Shown: in pieces, positions 33,517 through 47,012 of the stretch
Layout of the letters: every line of letters starts with the position of its first letter
Numbering within the stretch: position 1 is the first letter of the stretch
Assembly: GCF_020509005.1 (NCBI RefSeq)
Contig: NC_063014.1
Coordinates: 6,169,058 to 6,233,057, forward strand
Length of the DNA stretch: 64,000 nucleotides
From: Fulvia fulva
Taxonomy: Eukaryota > Ascomycota > Dothideomycetes > Mycosphaerellales > Mycosphaerellaceae
Reading direction: 5' to 3'
Position numbers and translations under genes: made by a program
The notes under the pieces: generated by a model
Told to the model about the DNA's origin: nothing
Database searches by the model: none
The model's input: only the letters and a program-made list of their open reading frames with translations

Positions 33517-35880
33517 CCCCTCTCTTCTAGGTACCTAGGTCCTTCGGGGTATTAAGGGCAATTACGTTACTCGCTATTAAGTCGAGTACTTCGTCGGCTA
33601 TAGGGTACGGCTATATAAGGCTTTCCTAGGAAGGGTAGTATATATTAAAGTCTCCTACTACGATATAGTACCCTTGTCTCTTAAGCGTACTATCTAGGTG
33701 TCTATAGACCCTAAGGTCGCGGCTAGACCTCGAGGCTAGCGGTTATATATATAGGTTATATATCTAGGTACTATCTACGTAGAGAGAGGTAATATCGCCC
33801 CCGCCTTCTTCGTCTACGTAGTACACTACCTCCTAGTCGGATTCTAGTATATCCTTGCTAATATAGAAGTACGTACGGGGTCTACCGTCGCCTCGTAGGT
33901 ATATCGTATAGCCTAGTAACTTATAGGTCGTTAGTCTCTTATAGTACGGGTTAATCTATAGCTCCTAGATTACTAGGACGTAGTAGACGTACGGGTCCGT
34001 CTCGTATAGGAAATAGTTCTAGACTATATCCTTACTATAGTTAACGTTATACTAGATAATACTAAGCGTGTCGAGGCTAGTTATCGGTATCGACAATCAT
34101 TTCCTCTATAACGTCCTATATCCTACTGTCTTATACGTCCTAGTCTACGCCTATCGGCTATATACTTAAGGGGAGCCGGGCCTAGTTAGATTCCCTCGCC
34201 GTAGCTAGTAGAGTATATAGCCTCCCGTACGCCCTAGGTTACGTATCCTTTATATTGTTCTCGGCCCTAGGGCGCTTATACCCGACCGCCGCTAGCTAGT
34301 TCCGGTATAGGCTAGCCTTACGGTCGCCGTAGAATCTTAGGGCGACGGTTCTGTTTATAATTGCCTTGTTTTTCGCTAGTTTCCGCTATAGGCATTCCGC
34401 GCTATATAATAGGTAGTACCCCGGACAGTTCGCGTACCGTCTCGTAGCCGATATATAGTCCCTAGATATATAGTCTCCTATATAGTTCGGGTAGGCCTAC
34501 TTGTTTATATACGTATAGGTTTAGTGTCTATACTATTAGTATTTAAAGTATTAGAGGACACGAAAGGATAAGGAGTACTTTTCTACTATCTTAAGGCTAT
34601 ATTGCTAGATTAGGCCTTGTTCTATTGCTAGATCCGCCGCTTTCGCGTCTTATAGCTATACGATTAGCGCCGAGGCCTTTTTACCTTCTAGCTATTTCCT
34701 ATAGAGCCAAGTCGCCTTCTAGATTAGAGAGTTAAGAGTGACCGGGTTGTCCTCTTAGAGAGTACGTAGGTGACCTTAGTTACTTAGGTCGAACTCTTTA
34801 GGCATATCGTAGACTAGGATCGTAAATTACTTCGTTAAGACCTTCGCTAATACCGTAACCTTAGATACCTACTGTAGCTATACCTCTAGGTACCTCCTAG
34901 TAGTAGTAGAGCTAGTATAGATCTATAGAGTACCGTTAGACTATTAGTTCACTACGACTACCCCTAGTTAATTAATTCGTTAGGCGAGCCCCTTATTTAA
35001 TAGCTTCGTAACTTCGGCCTAGTCTTCCTTTACTATAATACGGATCGTAACTATCTCGTATATTAGGCGGGGGCCTAGTATCGATACCGCGACCAATACC
35101 TAGCTATAGGGGTGTTGATTCCGGGTAGCCTTATTAATCGCCTAAAACGTCGTCCTTATTTCTTATTGCCCTCGGTAATACGATAGTACTAGCGCCGTAC
35201 GTAGCTAAGTAATCATTACCTATAGAGACCGGTATAGGAGCTAATTGTCAGTTTCTATACTTTTTACGTCCTCTATAAGTTACTACTAGTTGTCTTAGGG
35301 GAGCTTCCTCTATAGAGCCGTAGGCGTAGGCGCTAGTAGTACCGTAGGCGCTAGTAGTACCGTAGCCTAGGCTACTATTACCTAGGAGTTACCTAATATA
35401 GCTAGGCACCTCCGCGGCGTTTAGAGCTAAAGAAATAGGGTGAAGAGAACTTTAAGCTGTCCAAATTAAATAAGGTAGAACTCCCTTAATTCTAGGGGTA
35501 GTAGCCTACTTTATAGATCGTTAGAATAGCCTTAATAAGGGCTTTCGAATATATCGTGTTTAACGATAGCCTAGTAATATATTAGGAACTAATAGGTAAA
35601 GATAATATTCCTTCCCGAGGATATATATATTTCGACGGTATATAGTAGAATAGCTTTTAGTTTTAAAGGTATCTTATTCCCTAGGATTAGAGACGTAGTC
35701 TCTTATATCTATATAGGGGGAATCTATATCTCTAGCCCCTACTCCTTTCCTAACGCCTTAGTAGTTTTACCTATATTTTACTATACGACGACGATCTCTA
35801 TAGTAGTCTCGTACTAACGCTATACTAGTGTCTCGACTAATACGACATGCCTACCGACCTATATTCGAAATACTAAAAAA
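33517..35880 (-). mobile_element. LINE fragment A: ORF1 and endonuclease part, RIP-mutated
   Basis: Read on the minus strand, about 34080 down to 33517 encodes an endonuclease/exonuclease/phosphatase domain with many stops; the VVGDFN motif is near 33644-33660. The region upstream of it (about 34140-35400) holds a basic gag-like ORF1. The reverse transcriptase that should follow is absent because the element ends at the solo LTR. The 5' end is near 35880, next to the tail of LINE fragment B. Boundaries are approximate. Confidence 0.65.
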
Positions 35881-35884
35881 TAGA

Positions 35885-38700
35885 TAGATAGATTTGTTAT
35901 TCCCCTATTCTAGGACCCTATTCGGCCTATATAGATATATATCTATTGTTATATATAAAGGGAAACCCGAATAGGTAAAAACCCTTCCCGCCCCGACCTC
36001 TCCTTATCTAGATTAGCTTTCCCTCTAAACGTACGTAATCTATATTACTACCCCGTTAGCCCCCGCTCCTAGCCGGTCTCGTCGCGCTACGCCGTATCCT
36101 CTCTTCCTATACTACTCCTACGAGGCGGTACTACTCTAGCTAGCCCTTCTCTAGTATCTAGTTCGTAATACGCCGTAGGTCCTTAACGTTATTAAGAAGT
36201 GCCCTAATCGTCCGGTTCCTCGCCTTTACTATCTACTCCCTCCTTCCTAGCGACTACCTCGGATAGACGAGGAGTACGTACCGTATATACTAGGAGTAAT
36301 AGCCGTAGGGGTAGCTAGTATTCGTATATTCTAGAGCCTTCCTCTACAATAGATACCCCTAGAGGCCGATATATTCGCTTCGTAGTTAGGTTACTATACT
36401 ACTCTATAACCTTATAAGGCGGTAGTAGATAAGCTTCGGGGGGTGCTTAACCGCGGATTTTGTAGCTAACTATTCCTTAGGTTGTCCCGCTAGCTAAGGG
36501 CGTCTACTATACCCTGTAACCTAGTTGTTCTACCTCTCTTTCTATAGTTACTCTATAAAAGATTTTTTATCCTCCTATTATATTACTAGCTATTCGTCCC
36601 TTACCCGGTATTTCGGCTCGTTTCCGGGTCGAATGCCCTTATACGCTAGTACTAATTCGCGGGCCCTTACGACTACACTAGCGATAACCTTCTATAATAG
36701 GTACTATACCGACTTACCTAAGTAGGAGGTCCGTAGTCCCCGGATATATAGGTCGATCGGCGGTATAGCGGTCTCGTACTTAAGTATCCTTATTAGTATC
36801 GACTTATATACCCCGGTGACCTTCCTTAGGCATTAGTTTTAGATCTTCGCTAACGGCGCGACGAGTCCCTTTAATAGGTAGGCCCTCTCGCCTAAGGACT
36901 ATACTTAGCTACTATAGGTAAGGACTAGCCGTATAATAGCCGTATATAGAAGTCGTAACTACCGAAAGTCCGCCCCCTATATAGACGTAGTAAGCCTCTA
37001 GTATAATGCTATATTCTGTTTAGCTTTCCGTAATATTACCTATACGTACTTCCTCTACCGTAGCGCTAGGTCTACCTATAGTCCGAGGATCCTAAGCTAA
37101 TTTACCGGGTTAGTTATATATCCCTATATCTAGATAGAAGCTTATATATTATAGAACCGTAGCCGGCGCGTAAAGTATATTAGATTGTACTTTTCTAGGG
37201 CAAACCAAACCCTATACCTCCTAGCCTAGTCCTCGGAGATCTTGTACTTCTCTTCTAGTAGCCTATAGTTCTCCTTAGTCGAGGACGACTACGCTAGGAT
37301 ATTCGTGTCGTCTACGAAGCCGCTCGTAGCGGTGTTCTAGGATTCTAGGGCTAGGAGTAGCGTCGCTATAAAGAAGAGGAATAGGATAGGTACTAGCGTT
37401 AAGCCTTACGGGATTCTAGTATAGACTACTTAAAATAGGCTTTTATACTAACCGACTAGGATCGACGTACTACGGTTTTAGAGGTAGGACCGTACGAAGT
37501 TAATAAGCTACTTAGGGAGTCCTTTCGACCTTAGGATATAGAGTAGCCGCGGGTATAATACGTAGTCGAAGGCTCCCGATATGTCTAGACTAAGTAAGGA
37601 TACTACCTTATCCCTATTCCTATACTAGATAGCCTTTACCTAAGAGGTAATAAGTTCTATCGCGGATAGCGTCGACCGCTATAGGCGCGTACCTATCTAG
37701 GTGTCCGGGAGTAGGGAGTACTCCTCTACCGCCTCGGAGAGTCTCGTTATAACTAGCTTCTTAAGCGCCTTCCTAAGAGTATTAAGGAGCGTAATTAGGC
37801 GGTACGACTTTACCTACGTATAGTCTTCCTTTTACGGCTTACGTAGGACTACTATCGTCGATTGTTTAAATGCCGTTAGGTAGTATCCGGTCTATAGGTA
37901 GGCTTTAAAGATCGCTACGACTACTAGGGCTAGTTGATCTCTATACTTCTTTAGTAGTTCGTTTAGGATCCTATCCGGCCCCGGGGCTTTCTTTGCCGGT
38001 AACTTCCTAAGTATAGCGATAACTTCTCCCTCGGATATATTCTATTAGACCGCGATACTAGGGGCTAGGGGAGTAGAGCTATTTATGTTGCTTAGATTAG
38101 CCTCGACTAGGGGCGGGAAGAACTTACTAGCTAGTAGACGCGCCTTAGCCTCGGGGTCGCTAACCGGGCTACTAGGCGATTATAGCGCTAGGATAGAGAA
38201 GGAGGGGCCCTATATAGGGTCCTATCGGGCCTATTTTGCTAGCTTCTATATCCTCGCTAGCTTGTTAGCGATTTCTTCTACTATAGCTCTCTAGCCGACT
38301 ACTTTCTCCCTCCGTATTATAGCTTTCTTCTATTAGTATACCTCTCTATATACGTTCTAGACCTCCTCGCTATAGCTACTCGTCTATACCCGGCGGGCTC
38401 TCCTTACTTCTCTTACTATCGTAGTGTACTTCGGCGTCTAGTATAATTTAGACTATATCGTTAGTTAGGTAAGCGGAACGTAAAGCAAGGTCGCTTTTCT
38501 TATTTCGTCTATTAACCCTTAGACTACCTCGTCTATCTCGTCTTTACTATTATATTACTACTACGCGATCTAGACTAGCCTCTTGGAGTCGTCGAGTAAG
38601 GAAGGAATTGTATTTAGTAAGCTAGCTACGAGATAAGGTAATAAGTCTTAACCGCGCTTTCCTACTTATCTAGTACTACCGTATAGTCTCGTTTCGAGAG
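35885..38700 (-). mobile_element. LINE fragment B: reverse transcriptase and 3' end, RIP-mutated
   Basis: Read on the minus strand, about 38060 to 37000 encodes a non-LTR reverse transcriptase: PGPDRIL, DISGAFDYV, a GLTLVPILFLFF segment where relatives have G-PQGSPLSP, and GFVDDTNILA with the FVDD codons at 37307-37318. The stretch down to 35885 fits an RNase H-like region and 3' UTR. The 3' end is a short ATAG tetranucleotide run at about 35880-35892, and similar 3' UTR sequence follows at the end of LINE C. The Tad1/I type of ascomycete LINE is the likely class. The upstream boundary near 38.7 kb is a guess; no endonuclease motif was found above it. Confidence 0.68.
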
Positions 38701-40087
38701 GTTAGCCCGGAGCGAAAGCTTCCCTCTACGCCCTCCCTCTCTATTTACTCCTTAAGCTAATATCTACCTCTATAGGCCTAAGCCCTTTAGTGCTCTCTAT
38801 TAACCGATATACGTATCCGTCCTCTCGGGCTATATAGATAGTATTAGCCGTCGCTACTAGTATATACTACGCCCTAGGTTTTGACGCCCTTCGCGTTACC
38901 GTAGCCTATCTCTAGAAAGCGGCCGTCTATACCTCGTAGGTTTGCTCGGGGTACACACTACGCCGGGTAGCGTACTCCTTACGTTTCTACCTACTAACTA
39001 ATATAAAGTTCCTTATTACCCTACCCTTGATCCTCCGCGATTATAGAACTAATCCACTTGTATTATACGCCTTTTCCCCGTCCTAATAGCCGTCTTTTCC
39101 TTGCTTAGGCTATCGTCTTTTCCTCGTCGTAATCTACTATATTAGACTAGGTACGTCGTATAGCGGGATAGGTAGTACCTTAGGCAAAACTCTCGTTCCT
39201 ATACTAGGTACTTAATAGGCCCTTATAGGCTTTGTCGCGTGTCTACCTACCTACCGTATTGCCCGCTAGTAAACACTAGATCGTTTCGTAGTCCGCTCGA
39301 CGCCGTCGTATAGTCCGCTTAGTTATTGTTCTATAGTCCGCTCGTCTAATATTCGTCGCTTAGCCCGCTCGGTTTACGGTCTCCGGAGGTAAAATTTTTA
39401 TACTTATACTAGAGGTGTCCTATCTAGCGTATAGGCTACGGTTCCGCGCCCTTCTTATATATAGAAAGAAGAGGGACTCGCTCCCGACACGAGTATACGC
39501 TTGTCGGATAGTTTTTATACCCGTTTTACTAGTAGTCCTCTATTCGCCGCGGCTTCGCCTACGTTACGCGCCCGTCGCGCCTACGACGCTCTAGCGTAAG
39601 AATACTTAGCTCTCTCGTAGTAAGACGAGAGGTTCGTAGCCGACACTACGTATAGGTGATTCTCGTCGTCGACTAATACTAAAAAATAATAAATCTAAAA
39701 TCTTTAGATTCCCGTATTTTTACCTTATAGAGAGATTCTTTTATAAATCCTACCTTGCTTCTAAGGTCGCCTCCTAGCTCTATATATCTTAGTAGTACCT
39801 CTATATACCCCCGCTATATAATTAACTACTAAAGGTTAATAAGATTTAACGTATAAATTCTAGAGTCTAAAGGGGCCCTTAACTCGTTAATACTACTAGT
39901 AGCTCGGAAGCGCTTTACGCGTACGCTAATAGTAGAGCGAGAGCCTCTATAATATTATTAAGTAATAGACCGCGAATAAGAAGTATCTTAATCTAACTAT
40001 TATCTTTAGAGATAAGCGGAGCTTTAGAATAGTAACGGTAAGGTATAGTAGCGCTAATACTACCTAGGACTACGGTATAAGGCTATA
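38700..40087. repeat. Heavily RIP-mutated repetitive DNA of unknown identity
   Basis: Very high TpA, very low CpA/TpG, and many CTAG tetramers, as in the neighbouring elements. I could not match it to a domain on either strand. It may be the 5' part of LINE B or another relic. Confidence 0.4.
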
Positions 40088-40312
40088 TGCTCAGAATATA
40101 TAGGTCATAGGGTCAATATTAGGTGCTTAGGGGGATTAGTAATTAGGGCTTACTAGTCAAGCCCTAAGTATAGGTATCCCTCCTAGAACACCTATACTAT
40201 TAACTAGCGATACTATATATAGATATACGCTATCCTATTAGGTCCTTCTTTATTTATATAATCTATAATTCCTATCTTCTACAGCTACGCAATTCGTGTC
40301 CTGTTCTTAATA
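40088..40312 (+). repeat. 5' LTR of the copia element
   Basis: 225 bp, begins TGCTCAGAA (TGTTGAGAA in the 3' copy) and ends CTTAATA. Differences from the 3' LTR are mainly C to T or G to A in RIP context. The LTRs were identical at insertion, so these changes came afterwards. Confidence 0.88.
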
Positions 40313-40899
40313 GGTTATAAGCCCGGGTTAGCCTTTAGGTCTTATAGATTAAAGTCGTAGTAGTTATTCCTCTATAATACTAAAAGGGAGGGCAGGCTAG
40401 AGGCCGCCTCCGCATTACATAGGAAGCTATAGCTCGCTATAGGTGTATGTTAGTCGTGAAAGAGCCTAGTGAGGCACTGTCAAACTTTGACTAACTTAGA
40501 GGGTTGGAAGAGAAGCCTATGCCAATACCTTAGAAAGGTGGGCGAGCCTACTAGGAAGAGTTGCTCTTAGGACATCGCGTTGTCCTCACCAACTAACTGT
40601 TCCGTCTGAGAGAGCCGTAGTGTCTCAGAACACCCTCCCCTAAGAGAGCTACAGACAGTGTCTCAGAAACACGATCCTTACGACCGACTTTCCTCGCTTT
40701 CTAGTGGACAGCCATTCTCTCTACCATCAACCTCGCGTTCGGTTCACCTCCTATCGATCCGATCGCGTACGAACGAATACCTTTCTTCTGTAGGTAGCCA
40801 TCCTGTCCTACATATAAAAGCATAGAGGAAACTGGACATAGCACTCTTGGTAGGAGGAGAGCAGCACCTATCCTACCCAAGGACAACTAGAGGATATGG

Positions 40900-43800
40900 T
40901 TCTCATTGATGCAAGACCATCTTGAATCTCAAGATGTGCTTTGGGTTATAGATAGAAGCCATCTATCATCAAGCACACCTAGCTCCTTAACACCATCTGA
41001 GTCATCAGATCCCTTACCTGGACTTGAAGAGTCAAGATACAGTCCAGTTAGGAGGAAAGGAAATGTAAAGGCAAGATATAAGATCTTCATCTGCCTTTCA
41101 CAAGATGACTAAGATGAGGTGTTAGAGATGAGACAAGCTGGAGAGATCTGGCTCAAGATGAGGGCAGAGTACAGCAAGGTTTATACTATATATACAATGA
41201 CAGTTGTTCAAGAATTGATCAACTTCAGAATGATAGATGGCATGACCATCAGACAGGCCTGGGTCCACCTTAGCAATCTTGTAAGAAGGATTGCTGAAGT
41301 TGACCTAGCAGAGGCTCACTACAGAGAGCCTACAAGGAAGCTGAAGCATCTGCTTCAAGCCCTGCCTGAGGTGTATCTTGAGACCAAGAACACTATCCTA
41401 GCCTAGCCAGGACTGTCATATGAAGATTGTCTACAACTGCTTGAGTCACATGAATCCAGGCTAGAAGTTGCATCCAAGGAAACAGCAATGTTTGCAGGAA
41501 TAGGTTTCCAGGGCAAGATCACCTGCCATCTCTGTGATGGTGATCATGTGATCAAGGATTGCCCACACCTCTCTGGAGCCAAGCATGCTGTCAGGAAGGA
41601 CAAGCTCAACAGAGGAAACACCTCTGTTGCAAAGAGACAATCATCACCACCAAGAAGGAGGTCCCCATCCCTAAGCCTGAGGGACATCCTAGTGGTGATG
41701 AAGGACCTTACAAGGAAGAGCCTATGCAACCCAGGAAGACGCATCAGACCCTGAGACACCATCAGAGGATGATGAAGTTGATGAGGTTGCCCATTCAACT
41801 GTGGAAGCCAAAAGCAAGTACCCCTCCTCAAAGTGGTTGCTTGACTCTTGTGCTTCATCCCATATGACTGACCAGGATTCACTTTTCAGGACCCTGAAAC
41901 CTCTTCAGAAGAGGAAGTGGATCAAGGTTGGGGGTGGCTACCTACATGCCATACATAAGGGGAGTGCAGTGATGGGTGGTCCTTCTGGCAAGCAGATTGT
42001 CTTGAAGAATGTTTTGTTTGTTCCTAGCCTTGGAGTTAGCCTTGTTTCTTGGAATCAGTCCAGCCAACAATTTGCTGTCCAACCACCTAGTTTCACCCTC
42101 AAATCCCTTTCTGGAAAACCTGTTGTCCAGACAAAGCTGAGAGGGGGTGTTCCATTCATTTAAAGTGTTTCAGAGCAGCTTGAAGCTATGCCTCAAGCAT
42201 ATGCCTCTCTACAGGAGCATGACTTGGATCTGTCCAAGTTAGGTACACATTTTGAGTGTGATTTGGAACAGGCTATGACTGCCACTGAGTCCCAGGACCA
42301 GTGGGAGCTATAGCATAGAAGATGTGCACACCTTAGCAAGGGACTGCTAAGAAACCTGCATAGAGTCACTGACAAGAAAGATCCCATTCCTGTTCCTTCT
42401 GAACACCAGAACTGCAAGATCTGCTCCCTTGCAAACATGAGGAAGTTCAAAGGACCTGCCACAGAGAGGAAAGGAGAGAGGCTGGCCCTCATCTCCATTG
42501 ACATCTGTGGGCCTTTTCACGGTGCAGTCTCAAGACTTGGCTTCAAGTACTGGCTTGAGATTGTAGACAACTTCTTAAGGAAGAAGTGGGTGATCCCTTC
42601 GAAGGCTAGGAGTGATGCTCCTACAGCTCTAAAGGAATGGAAGGTTCAGGTAGAGAATAGCTCAAGGTGTTTTCTATCTACAATCCGTAGTGATGGTGCA
42701 AGGGAAATTCTTTCCTTGCTAAAACAGTAGGAGAAAGAGTTTGGCATTCAGATGGACACAACTGATGCCTACAACTCACTTCAGAATGGACCTACGGAAA
42801 GGTCAATCCAAGCCTCTGAGAATACAGTGAGAGCTATGCTTGAGGACTCAAATATCCAGTTGAATTCTGGCTAGAGGCCCTTATTGCTCAAACTGTGGTC
42901 AGAAACAGACTTCCAAATGGACCAATAATAGATGGTACTACTCTTTTACTAGAAGAAGCCTTCACTGGCCAGGTACCATCAGTTGACCATTTGAGAGTCT
43001 AGGGATGTAAAGCAGTGGTCTGTGTAGACCCGAGATCCCAACCTCAAGGCTTGAGAAGTGACGAGCTCATGAATAGGGGTAAAGAAGTTGTCTTTGTTGT
43101 CTATGTGGAGGACACCACAAAGAAATGGCTCTTCTGGGAGCCTGACATGAAAGCCATCAAAACACACGGGCAAGTTGACTGGTTTGAGAATGAGAAGGGG
43201 GGTGATATGGATCTTGGCATCACCTTCACAAACCAGTCAAGCAGAGCCCTGAAGAGAAACCCCGTTGGAAGACCTCCTGCTCAGGTCTCCAGTTCATCAA
43301 TGCAGCCACAGCAGCTCCAGGCAAAGCCTCTGTTTGTGCAACTTCCCCAACCTCCAAAAGACATTAGAGTGTACCAGAAGAGTGGAGTAGAGGGGACTCC
43401 AAGAAAAGAAAAGGAAGAGGAACTTGTTCAGGAGGATCAACCTCAACAGCCACCTCAGCTTGTAGGCAACAAGAGGTCAAGGGGGGATGAAGATGATGGC
43501 TCTGCTGAGCATAAAGCCAAGCATCATAGGGCATTGATTGCTCAGATGTTTCATTTTGATCCAACTATAAGCTAGGTTGAGGAAATCCTGAATGATGTGG
43601 AGGGATATGCATTTGCTGCTGTTAGGCAGGCCATAGCCTACTAGCAGGAAGTGCTAATCCCAAAGTCCTATAAGGAGGCAGTGGGAGACCCCAATCGGGG
43701 ACATATATAGAAAGAGGCAATCCAGAAAGAACTTATTGCCGTAGGAAGCACTAACACCTTGGATCCAGTTGTACCACCAAGGGGTGCAAACCTGGTTACA

Positions 43801-45240
43801 TCTAAGTGGGTTTTTGATGTGAAAAGAATGATCAGTGGAGCCATTGAAAAGTTCAAGGCAAGACTTGTTATAAGAGGGGTTTCACAGAAATATAGTGTTG
43901 ACTTTGAAGAGACCTTTGCACCTACTGTTAGGCATAATACCCTTAGGGTCTTCATGGCTGTAGTATGTAAGAGAGATCTTGAGATGCACTAGGTGGATGT
44001 GAACAATGCTTTCACCGAAAGCAGCCTTCTTGAAGACATCTACATGATCCCACCCCTAGGTGTTGAAATTCTACCAAATATAGTCTTTAAGGTCCTTAGA
44101 AGCCTATATAGACTGAAGCAAGCAGCTAGAGATTGGAACAAGCTCTGTGTTGCTAAGCTAGAACAGATTAGATCCACCTAGTCCTAGGTAGATCTATGCC
44201 TACTCATCCACAGAGGAAGAGACATCATGGTCCTCACCTATGTGGATGACATCCCCATTGCAGCTCTAAAGCTGTTAGATGTTCAGTGGTTCAAGGCTGA
44301 ATTTAGAAAAGTGTTCAAGATCAAAGATCTTAGGGAACCTAAGAAGATCCTTAGAATGAGGATTACAAGAAACAGGTCCCAAGGTACTGTAAGGCTTGAT
44401 CAAGGACACTTCATCCAAACTAACCTTGCCAAGATGGGCATCTCTCCAGAGAAGGCCACACCCACACTCTCACCTATAGACAGCTATAAGGATCTGAGAC
44501 CTTCAGCTACCATGGATGAGAGGTGCAACAAACAGGAGTACCAGAGTTGCAATGGTACCTGGATGTGGCTAATGACAATGACAAGGCCAGACCTTGCTTT
44601 CCCCCTTAGAAGAATCAGCTCATATGTTGCTAACCCATCAAAGCAACATCTTAGAGCTTTGAAGAAACTCTCCAGATATCTGAGATTATACCTAGACCTA
44701 GGCTTGATGTACAGAAGAGGAGAAGGTATTCTCTAGGGATACTCAGATTCTGATTATGCTATAGACAAGGCAGATAGAGTCTCAATCCTTGGACATGTGT
44801 GGTTCCTTTGTGGATCACCTATGTCCTAGATAAGTAGGAAGCAGAAGTCTGTTGCCACATCAATAGTGGAGGCTGAGTTCATGGCCATGAATGCAGCAGC
44901 CAAGCAGTCACAGTATCTTGCTACAGTCCTTAGAGAGATAAGGTGTCCTGACCTAGTTAGAGAGTGTTCATTCTAACCTAGGATCAAGGCAAGCAAAAGT
45001 ACTGTTGATGAGCTGAGACCCGTGAAGCTTATAGGTGACAACTAAGCAGTTTTGACCTTTGTCAAAGATGCCTATGTCCATAACAGGTCAAAGCATATTG
45101 ATGTGGCATACCACTATGTCAGGAATCTCTAGTAGCAAAGGAAGATTGTAGTGGATTACTGCCACATAAAGGACATAGTTGCTGATGGGCTGACTAAGCC
45201 CCTCAATAGCTAGCAGTTTCAAAACTTTGTCAGGCAGCTC
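40900..45240 (+). pseudogene. Copia gag-pol polyprotein with scattered stops
   Basis: Domains in order: gag (about 41119-41480); CCHC knuckle CHLCDGDHVIKDC near 41524-41562; protease WLLDSCASSH near 41833-41865; GAG-pre-integrase near 42310-42430; integrase from about 42480 (ISIDICGPFHG); reverse transcriptase from about 43750 (TSKWVFDVKR, FKARLVIRG) with YVDD at 44239-44250; and RNase H from about 44740 with SIVEAEFMAM near 44860. The order INT before RT is diagnostic of Ty1/copia. About a dozen TAG or TAA codons interrupt it, most explained by a single CAG, CAA or TGG change. The copy is young but dead. Confidence 0.88.
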
Positions 45241-45286
45241 TAGCTTATATAAGGGATTGTTTGAGACCTTCTGACCTGAGTGGGAG

Positions 45287-45511
45287 TGTTGAGAACATGC
45301 AGGTCATAGGGTCAACATTAGGTGCTTAGGGGGATTAGTAATCAGGGCTTGCTAGTCAAGTTCTAAGTACAGCTGTCCCTCCTAAAACACCTACACTATT
45401 AACCAGCGATACTGCACATAGATATACGCTATCTTATTAGGTCCTTCTTCATTTATATAATCTGTAATTCCTATCTTCCACGGCTACGCAATTCGTGTCC
45501 TATTCTTAATA
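45287..45511 (+). repeat. 3' LTR of the copia element
   Basis: 225 bp starting TGTTGAGAACATGCAGG. It is less mutated than the 5' LTR and followed by the CTATA duplication. Confidence 0.9.
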
Positions 45512-45670
45512 CTATATATTATAGTCATAGCGATAGTAAGGTATATAGATATATTAGGATATCTATATATAGATGATATAAGGATCTACTATAAAAGCGT
45601 ATTTAAGGTACCTACCTCTACTAAGGTCGAGGTAATTTTACTTTCTAGAATAGAATAATCTATAACTATA

Positions 45671-46803
45671 ACGTGCTTTACTACTAAGCGGGCTATACTA
45701 CCGAGCGGGCCACTTTTACTAAGAACTATACTACTTCTACTTTAATTACGACGGTATCTTAACACGACGACGTCCTATAGAATCGTTACTAGGAGGACAA
45801 TTCCTCTTTAGATTCTTCGCTATCTAGTAAGTCTACTTAATAGGTACGTACGTTATGTCCCGACTCGCTATATCGCTTATAGTATCGTAGCCTTAGTACT
45901 AGCCAAACACTATCTAGCGACTCTCTACTTACTTCCTACCTCCTAGTATCCTCTAGAGGTATTAATTACGACGCCTTATCGAAGGTTAGAGACCCTCTAG
46001 ACTAAATATACTTGCGCTTTCGTGCTTTCCGCTATATAAGGGCCTCGTTAGACTTACGTAGCTTACTAATCTCGCTTTGTATAAGAGCTATCTAAAGCGC
46101 TATTTCTCTACTCCCTCTCTATTACCCTATTAAACGACCTTCCCCTTTCTACTACGCCTTTCTGAACCCGTAACGACGCTCTAAGACGTAATGACACCTA
46201 TTATAAACCCTATCTCGTCGAAGTTATAGGTGTCCTAGTTAAGGATACTATACTTCTCCTTTATATTACGTATAAGTAAGAACCACTTCTCGATAACGTC
46301 TAGATCTTCTATTAGGGCTCGCTAACGATCGTATCTACGTGTTATACGAACCTTTAGCTCACAATACCTCCTATTGAACCTGTCTGTCCAATTGAGACTA
46401 GCGGGCTTAAGACTCTTCTCTTGTAGTAATAAATTGGCTATTGCTCGTATACTAGCCTTTGATAGCGGGAAACCTCTAAGATCTAGCTCGTGTATATACT
46501 CAAGTATCACCCTCTGTTCTAGCTCTATAAGCTTCTACGAATTGGGCTCGTAGTCACCCCGAGGAGGTCGTCTATTCAATCGATACCCTAGTATAGTTCG
46601 AGACGCGTCGTATACCTTTGTAGCAAGTCGATTCGTGATTATCGCGTCGCGTTTCGTGGCCTAGACAGCTAAGGTCAGTTTGGCCTCGTTTGAAGACAAT
46701 ACACGCTATAATGGTGGTTGTATAGCTATATCTATAGAAGTGGTACAGTTCTTAGCAAAAGTGGCCCGCTCGGTAGTATGGCCCGCTCGGTGGTGAAGCA
46801 CGT
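45671..46803 (-). mobile_element. Internally deleted Fot1/pogo-type DNA transposon
   Basis: 68-bp terminal inverted repeats (45671-45738 and 46736-46803) begin ACGTGCTT and are flanked by TA on both sides, the pogo-type target. Read on the minus strand, 46510-46322 encodes the CENP-B-like helix-turn-helix of Fot1 transposases (LDLRGFPLSKASIRAIANLL, with NWTDRFNRRYCELK). This is followed by a YNFDE-GF segment, the first catalytic Asp of the DDE domain, near 46220. The next recognisable part is C-terminal, so most of the catalytic core is missing: 1133 bp against about 1.9 kb for Fot1. It cannot move on its own. All mismatches between the two inverted repeats are RIP-type, on the left arm. Confidence 0.82.
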
Positions 46804-47012
46804 TACATAATGTTCTTTCTAAGCTATAACTATAACGAAGCCCTAGACACTCTTTAGTTTGAGAATTAAACACGAGTTTAAGCTACTATAGATTACGATT
46901 CGAGTCGAGAAATCCGTCATCAGAGAATGCGTAATGCTATCCTAGTATATACCACGTGCTCCAATTCGTAATCGCCCTAATTCTATCGTGTTAGAAAGTA
47001 TCTACCTCCAGA

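Larger units (their letters stand above)
40088..45511 (+). mobile_element. Ty1/copia LTR retrotransposon, complete, lightly RIP-mutated
   Basis: LTRs 40088-40312 and 45287-45511 (225 bp each) and a perfect 5-bp target-site duplication CTATA (40083-40087 and 45512-45516). The 5' LTR is much more mutated than the 3' LTR (CpA to TpA). Total 5424 bp. Compared with the surrounding sequence it keeps ordinary CpA content, so it inserted later or was only briefly exposed to RIP. Confidence 0.92.
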
